Part shown: positions 9,689-20,291 of the stretch, piece after piece
Numbering within the stretch: position 1 is the stretch's first letter
How the letters are laid out: each line of letters starts with the position of its first letter
DNA from: Trichomonas tenax
Lineage: Eukaryota; Parabasalia; Trichomonadida; Trichomonadidae
Length of the DNA: 64,000 bases
Assembly (NCBI GenBank): GCA_023091735.1
Contig: JALKBU010000004.1
Coordinates: forward strand, 94,090-158,089
Reading direction: 5' to 3'
Program-made: the position numbers and the translations under genes
The notes under the pieces: generated by a model
What the model was told of the DNA's origin: nothing
The model's input: the letters and a program-made list of their open reading frames with translations, nothing else
Database searches by the model: none

Positions 9689-12600
9689 TTATACAGAAAA
9701 AGACATGAATAGTATTTCATCGTTTTCAAGGATAACGATAACCTTGTTTTGAAATTTCGAGAAATCAATGCAATTGACTTTCGCATCTGTTGAAACTGAT
9801 GCAATATTTCTAAGATCGATTACGCGATAAACTGTGATAACTCTGTTGGATCCGCAAATGATCAAGAAGCTTCCGCAATCATGTGTTTCAGCAATACAGG
9901 CTGCAACAGCTGATGTATTTGGTATTACTTCGCGGCACATTAATATGCACTCTTCTGAGTAAACTTCGATGACCGCTGACTGAAGGAGGCTTCCAATTAC
10001 AACAACAGCACCAAGTTCGGAAATGAAAACTTTTTGTGGAGTTCCAACAGTAACTTTGGTCTTTGCGAATGGTGTGCAATCTAAGTTAGACAAAAGAAGA
10101 GTGTTGGAAGAATCTATTGATGCAACATAGCCGCAACGTTGTGAAACAACAGCATCAATAATTGGACTCGAGTGACCAACAATGTATTTCATGTCTATAT
10201 CCTTATGGATCAATGTGACTGTTGAATCTATTGATCCTACAACAGAGAAATCGCCATCAGCATTGATGCAAGGAATCAAGAAAGTGTTCTGGATGCTGTC
10301 TGTTTTATGCTTCGTCAGGAAGTTGAAGATATCAAAGTCTGTTCTCCATGGAGTTGTGTATAAGACTGAAACGCCGTGAGTATTGATGCAGCAATGTTTG
10401 CAGAACTCTGTCTTCTCACCGAAGAAGTTTGGAATAATTACACTATGAAGTTCATCCGGATGAAGGACGTTCGTGGTGTTTAATTTGCCTTGCTTATCGA
10501 CTGTGAATAACAAATTAGAATCGAAAGCTATGGCGATGACTCCTGGAATGTTCATTGATGTCTTTTCGATAGAAACCTGGAGATTATCGGTTAAAGAGAA
10601 CGACTGAGCAAATAATGGAGATGTGCCTCGCTTTGGATGTGGTTCGTCGAACAATTTGGAAGGCATAATTCCGAAGTTCATTGCATTTTGAACTAATAAA
10701 TCATCTTTGTTGTTAACATATTCGGTATAAGCGAAAAGTGAGAAAACATTATTGTGCTCAAAAGACAATCTGTAAACACCAAAGAATAAATCAATCCAAT
10801 CATTGATGTGATCAGATACATATGGAGATTCGAGAGCAAGTCTGTTCTTTCTAACAAATTCAAATGAATTCTTGGCCCATGGAGGCATAACAACATCATC
10901 GATGAGAAGTCCATCATCGCTTGTTCCGAAGTTATACTTGTTTCTATTATCGAAAATTGCTGATGTCGTGAAGAACTCAGGAATAAGCTCTCTGAAGTCT
11001 GATTGAGGTGATGTAACGTGATCCCATGTCATCTTGATGTCGGAGAATAATCTGTTTGGATTATCGAAATGTCCACCTTGCAAATCAATTGCCATTGTCG
11101 TGAATGGTTCGCATCTAACCATGAAGTTGGCAATAAAACCAGCATTGGAGAATAATGACATGTAAAGTGGTGTAAAATCATCTTCAGAATCATTGATGTT
11201 TTCTCTTAATCTCGCAATTCTTTGTTCATTTAATGCACCAACCATCAAAGACAAATCTCTGAAGATATCTTTGTTGAGGTCGAGATGATCGGATTCGTAA
11301 TCTTTGATGACCCATGGAAATACTGGATATTGAGAAATGTCAAGGAAAGAACGTCCTGCATATATGTTGAGCCAATAAATGTATTCATAGTTGGAAATAA
11401 CTCTTTCAAGCCATAACCTAGTCAACCTTGAAATATCGACTTTCTCTTTGCGCTGAACAACAACAGCTGATGGCAATCCAGCGCGAGTGATGGCTTCGAT
11501 GAATCCCATTCTCTGTTTTGCATCGTGGAAGACAAAGAAAACAATTTGTCCTGTCTTAGTGAATATTTCAAGTGCGGAGTCAATGAGTTGATAACGACGC
11601 CACAAAACGTGTGTTACTTCAGATAATGAGATCTCGACAAACTTAGGATTCTCATAAGAAATAGATGATAAAATTTCATTGAGTATTTTGCCCTCGAAAA
11701 TGATGGATTTCTTGAGAACGAACAATGTTCCTGAGTGAACATACTTAGGAGTGACTCTTGAGCAAAGGAATGATTCGCCTGTTTCTGCAAGTTTTTCTTC
11801 AAGAATTTCTTTATCGAGAGGAATGAACTTTCTTTCGAGTGTGTCAATCTTTTGGCCTTGATAAACAGCGTTGCTGTGATCATTAAAGTTCTTGATTGGT
11901 TTCATTCTCGCGTGTCTTCCGAATGAGTCGATTGTATCAGACAATGAATAATGCATTTCTTCTCCTTCACGCCATAATGAAATTGTTCCTCCTTTGACAA
12001 TTGCGTTGTTCTTTGATAATGCGAAGTCTGCTTCAGCATGTTTCCTCTTGATCGTGCTTCTGATCTTGTCGATGATGTGAGAAATTGGTTTACCGGCGAG
12101 ATTTGACATTTCCATTTCTTCTTGAAGCTGCGAATCTGTCTTAACAGACAATTCAAGCATTTTGTTAATTGCAGCGAAGTTTCTGTTGCATGTTTCATCA
12201 TTCAACTGAATAACGTGTTCTTTGTCGTGGCTGATATCTGGATGTGGCCCTTCTTTCATCTTTTCGAGCATAGCATTCATCTTATCGTTCTTCTCTGTTA
12301 AATCACCAGAAATTTCTGTGATAATTAAAGCTGGGATTCTGAAGTTTTCCAAATTAGTGGAGTTTGTTGCGACATACGTCAAATATTCAGAGACATCAAC
12401 AGCGAGATCGTGATTCAAATTCTTGATAGAGATGAAAAGCGAAATAAAAAGTGTTCTTAGTTCGATATTAGTGAATGTTAATCCACCACCATAAGCGCAT
12501 GCTTTGAGAAGACTCATTACGAAGTTGCAACGCTTCTGTTGTTCAACTTCAAAAATGTCGATATCATCGTATTCGATCTTCAATGTCTTAATGACATCAA

Positions 12601-15600
12601 TGAATTCATCAAATGACTTGAATATGTGTGGATTCTCATTAGAAATGTGGAGTTTGAATATAACCCATCTCATAAAGCAAATCAAGCTGTCTTTGTCAGC
12701 AACGTGATAAGAAAGAGTGCTCTTTGATAATTCACCTGTTAAAGCATCGAAGCACTTATCATAATCCAATCCACTGCTTTTTACAGTGATATCGAAAAGA
12801 AGCAAAAGAGTGCTGAGTAACTTCATGTTGTTAGCGATGATTCTTGCTAAAATTGGCATCCAAAGATAAGCATCAACATCATCCAATTGAGCCAAGAAGA
12901 GCATATAAGTGATCCATCCTGTGAATGGTTTCTCGAACTTTTCATATCCGATTCTAATAATATAAAGAGCTGCTTTTTGTTTGTTTCTGTCAACGTGTTC
13001 AATTAATTTGCAGATTAATGGTAGATATGAATAACAAGGTTTCTCTTCACTGATTCTTGAAATGATGATATCGAACATCTTTTCAATTGGCTTTGCGATA
13101 ATTCTGACGACTGATTGCATAGCGTTGAGCAATTCAATGTTTTCTGATTTCGTTGTCTTTCTTTCGATTCTTGTGATGCAGTCGAGAGCTAAAACTTCCA
13201 ATGATTCTTCTTTGAAGAACCTAACGAATGGCATGTAGAAGTGATAATGAGATAAAACGGTCAGCAAAATCTCGTTTGTTTCGACTTTCGCTTTGATGAA
13301 CTTCAAAAGAATTTGTGCTAACTTTATGTTTTCTACTTCGTTGAGAATCAAGATAAGTGTTGATGCATCATTGAATGTGAATTGGTCATTTTTGAAAACA
13401 TCAACTAAATTGTTGAACTTCTCTTCGAAGTTTGGAACATCGAATGTCTTAATGATGTGATGTGCAACAACAAAGAGTTCACTGTAAGGAGCCTCTGTGT
13501 GCAAGTGATGGCGTTGAACACCCTCAGCAAGATGGAAGAATAACATTGGATCACCAAAGATGAATGATTCGATTTCAATTCTAATCTTTAGCTGTGTGAA
13601 GCAAGTGCTCAAAGCTAATATCTTTGTGACAACGCTTATTGAGAAGAACTTAGGATTAAGTTTTCTGAAGACAGCATTAAGTGACCTGAACATCTTCTGG
13701 TGAATGAAATAAAGCTGAAGACGATTGGACATTTGGAGAATCAAATCCAAGCAGGCCAAAAGGAATGAATTCGGCTCAGGAGCTTTTGGTATTGCCTCGA
13801 AAATAGGAATCATCAATGTCGGGCCTCCGCAGTTGATAAGCGTACTTGATAATGTTGGTGTGAAAGGAATAATCAAACCCTTGAAGACGGCATCAACTTT
13901 TCCTGAATTGACATCTGTGCAGTTGTGATCTTTTGTTAGTGTTGCTGTGTATTTAGAAGTAACGTTTCCGTTCTCGAAAACAACTGTTTCAATATCACAG
14001 AACATACCACCAACATTACAAGTGACTCTTCCCTGCATTGGCTTAGCAAGATCGTAATCGAACAATACCATTCTATTCATTTCGAATGTGATCGTTTTCT
14101 GTGTTATCCTGAATTCAATGTTATAAAGCATTGAAGGTTTGATCTCGAAATTGACTTCTTGAACATCACCGAAGCAAACGAAGATTAATTTCTTGTCTTT
14201 ATACGAAACCTTGAAGCAATCTGTCTGTGAGAACAAAGCTAAAATAAGACCCTCGCCCTTCAAGAATCTAATTCCTAAAATTGCGGAGAAATGTGTTTCG
14301 AACTGATCGAAGAACTTTTCAAAGACATAATATTGACCAGTGACGTGGAAGAATGATGTTGCACGATCAGATTTAGTCTGCTGATAGAGAATAAGATTGA
14401 TCAAAGTAACAAAGAACTGCGAAGCTCTCATTGGAGGTTTAACCATATCCTTCAAAAGCTCTCTGAGTTCTTTCTTGTGGAAGAAAGATGTCGAAATGTG
14501 GCTGAGAATTGGCGTCTCAATGAGATCTTCCGAATAATTGTCCTGCAAATAAGAAATCATTTCAATGATAATGTTGGACTTGAAGAACTGATATTGGTTG
14601 CCAATAGAAACCTTTGATAAGTAGTACATTGCAGAAATTGTTCTCTTATAATATTCTGTACCAAGAGTCATTCTGAAAATGACAGAAATCAAAGGAGCAA
14701 TAACGATTTGTTCGTCTTCAATGTTCTTATCATATTCCAATATATGGCAGCACATGAAAGAGAACAAAGCATTCATGACTTCTGTGCCTAAAATAATCTT
14801 AGACTTGTTCTCAAGGAAACTGTTGAAATATCCTGCTTTTGACATTCTCGCAACATACTTGAAAGAGTGATCGCAAAGGCTCTTCAAAAATTCAGTGATA
14901 GCGATGAATAATTTGGTGCAAATCGCTGGATCTTTGACATACTTTAATAATGAACAAACCGTTTGATCCAGGTTGCTTTGGCATATTCCTGTTCTGATAT
15001 TTTCGGTGTTTTGCATGCTGCATATTGCGATTTGCTGTAAAAGATTGATGATAACATCAATGACTCTTGTGTCACCGAAATTATTGCTTAAAGACAAGAA
15101 CCACTCGGAAATAGAGTTCAAAAGCGAGAATGGAGCCTTTGATGTTGACAGTGATGAAGAAATTGCTTCAATAGCAAAATTCTTCGTATCTTGTTCGAAA
15201 ATTAAGTCCATGAAGTAAAATGTTCTCTGTTGATTGCAGAAGAACAAAGTATTCGAGAAACTGTTCTTCAAGCATGTTTTGAGGATCTGCAGCAATGTGG
15301 AGCGTGCCCTCTTATAGTGTGTTGTATCTTTGTCACTGTTTTTGATGATGTATGTTCTATATTTAGCATCAATTTGGAATAATGAATCATATAAAATTGG
15401 AGCTGTTAAATATTTGAAGTTATTCTTGTTATCAAAGATTGTCAATATGAAAGAAGCGAAATATCTGAATGTTACAGGATCAGCAATCAAGAAAATTTGG
15501 GAAAGATATTCGCATAAAACGGTTGTAAGATTTTGTGGTGGATTCTTGATCATAAAGTTAATGAAAGTGAGCAACTCTGAGAAAGAGTAGTAATCAATTG

Positions 15601-16966
15601 ACTCAAAGTTCTCGAAAATTTCATGTGTGAAATTTGTTGGCTTCATCAATGTGTCTAAGAAGTTTCTCCTTGTGATGACGATGTTATAGCATGGTCCAAT
15701 TTGTAGTATATGTGCTAAAAAGCATCTTTCCAAAGGAGCATCGGAAATTTCTAAAAAGTTTGAAATATAATTCATAAATATGTTAAACAATGTTTCCATT
15801 GAGATGATCACTGATGACAAAGAGTTGAAGAGTAACTGTATATGTGGCTCGTTCGTGATATGTCGAGATTCAATATTTAATGGAACAAACTCTGCAAATG
15901 TTCCTTTTTGAGTAAACCAAATTTTCTCTATGGTGATTTCTTCACGTTTCTTTTCTCTATTCTCTGGTTGTTTTATGATTGGGCAGAAATAATAAAAATA
16001 TGAAGTGCAAATTTCAAATATTTTTGAAATCCAGTTCTCGAACAGATTGCAGTGCTCCGGGAAATTCATTAAAATGATGCGAATAGCATCCATTACCAAG
16101 CAAAAAATCGAAAACCAATTTTCGCCTTTGTAACCTTTCAAACTATTCAACATATTTTCGAAAAATTCGAGACTGTTGTCGATAGAACCTGAAATGAGTA
16201 TGCTCTGATGCGGCAAGCAATTTTTAAGGCATATTAAAAATTCTGCAATAATTTTAAGCGAGAAGTTAAAGAAACGAGGATCTTTTGTAACTTCCTTGAA
16301 ATGCTGTGATAAGATGTCGAAGATTATACTGAAAAATTTCGAATCTTTTAGCGATTTCGAAGCGATTTGAATTAATGCGCTTAAGAAACTGACATAAATA
16401 TCAATAATACCTTCATCCAAATCAGCAATGCTATCGAATGAATTCGTAATTTTGTTTACAATCGATCGAATTATAACCAAAAAATCGGCGAAAACTTCTT
16501 GTGGAAAGTCAATCGCAAGTTTGATAACGTATGGGAATTTCCTCCAACATGCTTGAATAGAGGCACTCGTAGCGATATATTCTGGTCTAAACTGATAATC
16601 GAATGCAATTAAACATCTCATGATATCGAAAACAAGATTTTGAGTTTCTGTAGCTCTTTCTTTCGGGTTTTCCTCTATTTCGTACTGCGCAGCGTGAAAA
16701 TATCCCAAAGATATTTTCGAATGAAGATTAAACATTTCGACAATAAGCATATCAACATTCTGCACGTTGTTGCTGAGCGTTCTCATGATCGCTTTGTGTG
16801 TAACTGGCTCGAAATTGAATGTAGAAGCGAATTTATATAACGTATTTTCCTTATGGATCATGTTTTTCGTCACATTCATATTGGAGAAGTAATAGATGTA
16901 CATCGACTGCTGCTCCGTCAGCTGAAATTTCGTCAAGCTGTCGTTGCTGTGCGAAATCGACGACAT
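9689..16966 (-). CDS. BEACH-domain protein with ConA-like, PH-like and WD40 regions, 2425 aa
   Basis: A giant uninterrupted ORF. The frame is open to 17047 but begins there with GTG. The first in-frame ATG is at 16966, 13 nt after TCAATATT (Inr-like), so I place the start there. From the N-terminus: a long helical ARM-like region; a ConA-like lectin-fold domain (about 865-990); more helical repeats; a PH-like domain (about 1725-1830); a BEACH domain (about 1845-2105) with ISNYEYIYWLNIYAGRSF, PVFPWVI, DDVVMPPWAKNSFEFVRKNR and WIDLFFGVYRLS; and C-terminal WD40 repeats. This is the Neurobeachin/LRBA/LYST/WDFY layout, whose members are scaffolds for vesicle traffic, lysosome-related organelles and autophagy. 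The gene has a paralogue of near-identical length and order at 38213-45601. Which human subclass it matches cannot be settled by eye. Confidence 0.92.
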   Translation of the reverse strand: MSSISHSNDSLTKFQLTEQQSMYIYYFSNMNVTKNMIHKENTLYKFASTFNFEPVTHKAIMRTLSNNVQNVDMLIVEMFNLHSKISLGYFHAAQYEIEENPKERATETQNLVFDIMRCLIAFDYQFRPEYIATSASIQACWRKFPYVIKLAIDFPQEVFADFLVIIRSIVNKITNSFDSIADLDEGIIDIYVSFLSALIQIASKSLKDSKFFSIIFDILSQHFKEVTKDPRFFNFSLKIIAEFLICLKNCLPHQSILISGSIDNSLEFFENMLNSLKGYKGENWFSIFCLVMDAIRIILMNFPEHCNLFENWISKIFEICTSYFYYFCPIIKQPENREKKREEITIEKIWFTQKGTFAEFVPLNIESRHITNEPHIQLLFNSLSSVIISMETLFNIFMNYISNFLEISDAPLERCFLAHILQIGPCYNIVITRRNFLDTLMKPTNFTHEIFENFESIDYYSFSELLTFINFMIKNPPQNLTTVLCEYLSQIFLIADPVTFRYFASFILTIFDNKNNFKYLTAPILYDSLFQIDAKYRTYIIKNSDKDTTHYKRARSTLLQILKTCLKNSFSNTLFFCNQQRTFYFMDLIFEQDTKNFAIEAISSSLSTSKAPFSLLNSISEWFLSLSNNFGDTRVIDVIINLLQQIAICSMQNTENIRTGICQSNLDQTVCSLLKYVKDPAICTKLFIAITEFLKSLCDHSFKYVARMSKAGYFNSFLENKSKIILGTEVMNALFSFMCCHILEYDKNIEDEQIVIAPLISVIFRMTLGTEYYKRTISAMYYLSKVSIGNQYQFFKSNIIIEMISYLQDNYSEDLIETPILSHISTSFFHKKELRELLKDMVKPPMRASQFFVTLINLILYQQTKSDRATSFFHVTGQYYVFEKFFDQFETHFSAILGIRFLKGEGLILALFSQTDCFKVSYKDKKLIFVCFGDVQEVNFEIKPSMLYNIEFRITQKTITFEMNRMVLFDYDLAKPMQGRVTCNVGGMFCDIETVVFENGNVTSKYTATLTKDHNCTDVNSGKVDAVFKGLIIPFTPTLSSTLINCGGPTLMIPIFEAIPKAPEPNSFLLACLDLILQMSNRLQLYFIHQKMFRSLNAVFRKLNPKFFSISVVTKILALSTCFTQLKIRIEIESFIFGDPMLFFHLAEGVQRHHLHTEAPYSELFVVAHHIIKTFDVPNFEEKFNNLVDVFKNDQFTFNDASTLILILNEVENIKLAQILLKFIKAKVETNEILLTVLSHYHFYMPFVRFFKEESLEVLALDCITRIERKTTKSENIELLNAMQSVVRIIAKPIEKMFDIIISRISEEKPCYSYLPLICKLIEHVDRNKQKAALYIIRIGYEKFEKPFTGWITYMLFLAQLDDVDAYLWMPILARIIANNMKLLSTLLLLFDITVKSSGLDYDKCFDALTGELSKSTLSYHVADKDSLICFMRWVIFKLHISNENPHIFKSFDEFIDVIKTLKIEYDDIDIFEVEQQKRCNFVMSLLKACAYGGGLTFTNIELRTLFISLFISIKNLNHDLAVDVSEYLTYVATNSTNLENFRIPALIITEISGDLTEKNDKMNAMLEKMKEGPHPDISHDKEHVIQLNDETCNRNFAAINKMLELSVKTDSQLQEEMEMSNLAGKPISHIIDKIRSTIKRKHAEADFALSKNNAIVKGGTISLWREGEEMHYSLSDTIDSFGRHARMKPIKNFNDHSNAVYQGQKIDTLERKFIPLDKEILEEKLAETGESFLCSRVTPKYVHSGTLFVLKKSIIFEGKILNEILSSISYENPKFVEISLSEVTHVLWRRYQLIDSALEIFTKTGQIVFFVFHDAKQRMGFIEAITRAGLPSAVVVQRKEKVDISRLTRLWLERVISNYEYIYWLNIYAGRSFLDISQYPVFPWVIKDYESDHLDLNKDIFRDLSLMVGALNEQRIARLRENINDSEDDFTPLYMSLFSNAGFIANFMVRCEPFTTMAIDLQGGHFDNPNRLFSDIKMTWDHVTSPQSDFRELIPEFFTTSAIFDNRNKYNFGTSDDGLLIDDVVMPPWAKNSFEFVRKNRLALESPYVSDHINDWIDLFFGVYRLSFEHNNVFSLFAYTEYVNNKDDLLVQNAMNFGIMPSKLFDEPHPKRGTSPLFAQSFSLTDNLQVSIEKTSMNIPGVIAIAFDSNLLFTVDKQGKLNTTNVLHPDELHSVIIPNFFGEKTEFCKHCCINTHGVSVLYTTPWRTDFDIFNFLTKHKTDSIQNTFLIPCINADGDFSVVGSIDSTVTLIHKDIDMKYIVGHSSPIIDAVVSQRCGYVASIDSSNTLLLSNLDCTPFAKTKVTVGTPQKVFISELGAVVVIGSLLQSAVIEVYSEECILMCREVIPNTSAVAACIAETHDCGSFLIICGSNRVITVYRVIDLRNIASVSTDAKVNCIDFSKFQNKVIVILENDEILFMSFSV

Positions 16967-16980
16967 CACAAAAATATTGA
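16967..16980 (-). promoter_or_regulatory. Inr-like element of the first BEACH gene
   Basis: On the minus strand TCAATATTTTTGTG runs directly into the ATG at 16966. Spacing and sequence fit a trichomonad initiator. It supports choosing ATG 16966 over an out-of-frame ATG at 17042 and the in-frame GTG at 17047. Confidence 0.5.
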
Positions 16981-17266
16981 GAAAAAATTGATAGTTGCGA
17001 AATCTTTTCAATGAAAGTTGGCGATAAATGGATATAAAACATGACACTTATGATATGGCAATGCTATTTTTTATCGAAATTTCAAAAGATAAGAAAGTGT
17101 GAATTCAAAAAGTGTCGGCGTGGCAATTTGCCAGTTTACAACTCTTAAACCGAAATTGATATTTGAAGCCTCTGTGTATTGGAAAATCATCGGATCACGA
17201 ACAAAAGTGACTTTTGCAAATACGTTGTTAGTTATGACAACTTTACATGGCATATATCACATACGT

Positions 17267-19660
17267 TTATTTATTGTTGAAATCTGTTGATTGCGTGAGC
17301 TGACCGAATCCATATTGGAGTTCTGTGCTGTTGATGATGTTTTCGTAAACTCTGACCTTTGTTGTCTTCGATTCAGATCTTCTGAAGCAGATTCCTTCCT
17401 TAGGAATTTCCCCGGTTTCCTTGGAAATTTCGAACTTCTTGCGAAGTCTGATGAGAGAGTAGTTGAATCCGCATGGCTTGTTAGCAAAGATAACATTCGA
17501 ATCGATACCACAATCGAAAGGGAACTCGTAGTATCCGCAGTCAAGCAAATAGAAGGCCATATGCATTCTGAGCTTGGCCGGAACACCCAAAAATTCGTGG
17601 ATTGGAGCGAACTCGTTCTTCTGGAGCTGCTCAAAGTAGTCTCTCTTTGACCAGATGTTGATGTTTGTCTTCTTGATGAAATCGAAGACATCCTACTTTG
17701 TTGGCTTGTCATATCTAACGAAATCTAACTCTGCCTTGATTGTGAATGGGAACTTTTGAGTCTTAAGTTCGATAACTAGATTATCGTTCTCAACTCTCAT
17801 TGTGTCTGCTTTGCAGTTTGAGAATGTGACTGTGTTAGACTTGTTCATTCTGATTTTGACAACATACTTGCGTCCCTTGAGAAACTTAGCATTGCCTTCT
17901 CCTTCGAATTTGATTTCTAATGTGTTATCAACTGTTGTTGTTGCGATCTTTGTTTCATGTTTGTCGGAATTGAAAACTTTGCCTCCATCATCATCGACAA
18001 CTGTGAGCTTGTCTTTCTCTTCGAGTGGAACGATTCCACCAGCTCTGATGAAAATGGGAACAACAGCAAGATCTCCGTAGATCATGTGCCAACCCTCAGA
18101 GTAAACTCTTCCTGACTGATAATCGAACCATTCGCCTTCTGGAAGCCAGACAACGTGGAATGACTGGCCAAGGTCTGTATCCATTGGAGAAGTGAATGGA
18201 GCAGCAATGATGTCCTTTCCGATCATGAACTGCGATGGGCAGTTGTAAGCTGACTCGATTTCAGGATAGAAGTGGTACATTGGACGAATGAGCAATTCAT
18301 CGAATGAAAGGGAATAGAAAAGAGGAACTAATTTCATATGGAACTTCATTGCTTCCTTGGCATAGATTTCTGTGGCTTTGTCGTAGTTCCATGGAAGTCT
18401 CTCGTGGAACATTTTTGTGTTTGAGGGCATTCTCATGATTGGAAGCAAAGCGCCATACTGGACCCATCTGAGATATAATTCTGCTGTTTTGTGACCACCG
18501 TGGTGACCTCCAATGTCGTGCGACCAATAGTTGAAGCCAACATTAGATGCTGTGCATGAAAAGTATGGCTGGAACTGAAGAGAAGACCACTCTACTGTTG
18601 TATCACCTGAGAAGCCAACGGGATAACACTGTTCACCCAATCTGCACCATCTTGATAGAATCATCGGTCTCTTGTTTGTTCTGACGTTGTCATGATGGTG
18701 TGCGTGATTGAGAGTGATCAAGGGATCAACAGTTTCCTTGTTCTTCTGCTGCCAATCGATCCACCAGAAGTTGACACCCATATCTTCAAATGGATGAAGA
18801 ACGACATCGAAATAATTCTTCATGAACTTTGGATCAAAGCCAACGAATTCAACATGATTTGGTGGTGTGACTCCCATTCTCTTCGCCATCTCTGGGTACT
18901 GCATTTCGTGTGGCCAGATGCCCTCTGCTGAATGCAAGTTAGGTGTTACAGCACATCCGCGTTTATGGAGATCGTCGAGAAGCTTCTGTGTCTCTGGAAT
19001 CAAATCCAAGATCCATGTTGTTCCTGTCCATCCTGTGCATCCATTTCCTGTCTTAGTGATGTGCCAATTCATGTCGATAGCATACACAGAGAGGAACGTC
19101 GTTCTTTATGAAACTATCTGCGACTTCGATCATTTCTTCTTGTGTGTACTTCCAATATCTGGACCACCACAGTCCATAGGCGTACCTAGGAATGGATGGA
19201 TGCTTTCCGCAGATCAAAAGAAGTCTTTGTATTCGTGATGATAACCAAAGAAATAAGTGTACACTTCACTTGCGGACTTCTTCATAATACCATCTTCGAG
19301 TATGTAAGGCATCTTTTCCTCATAAAATGCAAATCCATCACGAGAAATCAAACCTGGACCTAAAGGAGTGGAACCAGTGATCATATAGAGTGTCCTAATT
19401 GTTCCAAACAAATCATTTTCTGGTTTTGGCCATATTTCCAGTCGAACATCGTTGATTTTATCGAGAAATTATCTTCATTTGGTGCCTGTTTCATTTTTGT
19501 TGCTTTAATTGTCAATTGTGATGTTTTGATGACCAAATCAGAGTCAAAAATGTCCTTTTCGTACTTCGGAACCGGTAAATTTCTGTTAATAAATGCAAAT
19601 GTTGGTAAATCAACAAATTGCTGCTTCGAATTGTACTCAATCTTTATTTCGTCTACATGT
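17267..19660 (-). pseudogene. GH31 family alpha-glucosidase, pseudogene with at least four lesions
   Basis: The minus strand encodes a GH31 glycosidase in pieces. The N-terminal part (about 19660-19450) holds NRNLPVPKYEKDIFDSDLVI and, after a frameshift near 19445, EIWPKPENDLFGTIRTLYM and ISRDGFAFYEE. A second frameshift near 19215 leads to YAYGLWWSRYWKYTQEEM, and a third near 19090 to the main open part (19087-17693). That part carries the catalytic-site regions WWIDWQQ (usual nucleophile Asp) and VGFSGDTT (usual acid/base Asp), with NYWSHDIGGHHGG between the second and the C-terminal domains. A TAG at 17693-17695 interrupts the frame, yet coding continues in the same frame to 17267 (FLGVPAKLRMHMAF and onward). 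GH31 enzymes release alpha-linked glucose from glycogen-type glucans. The active-site regions remain, so decay is recent or the assembly has errors; four separate lesions favour decay. Confidence 0.85.
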
Positions 19661-20291
19661 CAAATTTCACTTTATTTGTCAAATTATTCGTTCTTATTTC
19701 CAAAATATCATTATAAAAACTGAACATACAACAATTTCACTTATAGAATTAAGCATAATTATATCTATTTTATAGGTTAATAAAGAAAAATTTAAGATTT
19801 GTGATTAAGAAATAGAAAATATCGAAGATTTTAACTAATTTATCAAAAGTTCAAAATTTTAAGCAATTTTTTGTTATCTGTAGCATCTCTCGATGGTGTT
19901 TTTCGATTTAGATTTAGGTGATTGAATGATAGTTTATTTGTCAGAGATAACAATTACTTGACAATGATTTAACCTTATTTCGAATTCAATAAGAAATGAT
20001 CGTAAAAGTTGAAAGAAAAAATCACAAATCGCCAAAAAATCTCTTTGCATATCAAAATTTGATATTTGACGTCGCTAAACATCGATGTAAAAATACAGTT
20101 TTCTGTTTCCCGTTTTTATTTCAAATTTGAACTGCGCTACCATTTCGACATCTAAAAACACAAGATTTTGATATTTCACAATTTGATACAGAGCAAACCC
20201 CTGATTTACAATAATATCTATTTAATAGTGTATAGATTGTGTTTATATTGAAAATTGTTAATGAGGGTGTATCGTTTTAACAAATTTTAGA
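19661..20291. other. Intergenic between divergently oriented genes
   Basis: About 630 nt separating the GH31 pseudogene (minus) from the transporter (plus). AT-rich. I see no further ORF, and no clear Inr within 20 nt of the transporter ATG (the preceding sequence is ATCGTTTTAACAAATTTTAG). Confidence 0.55.

Noticed and set aside
17693..17695. TAG as a recoded sense codon in the GH31 gene
   Set aside because: Coding continues in frame after it, but the gene also has three frameshifts and other genes in the window end with normal stops, so pseudogene decay is simpler.
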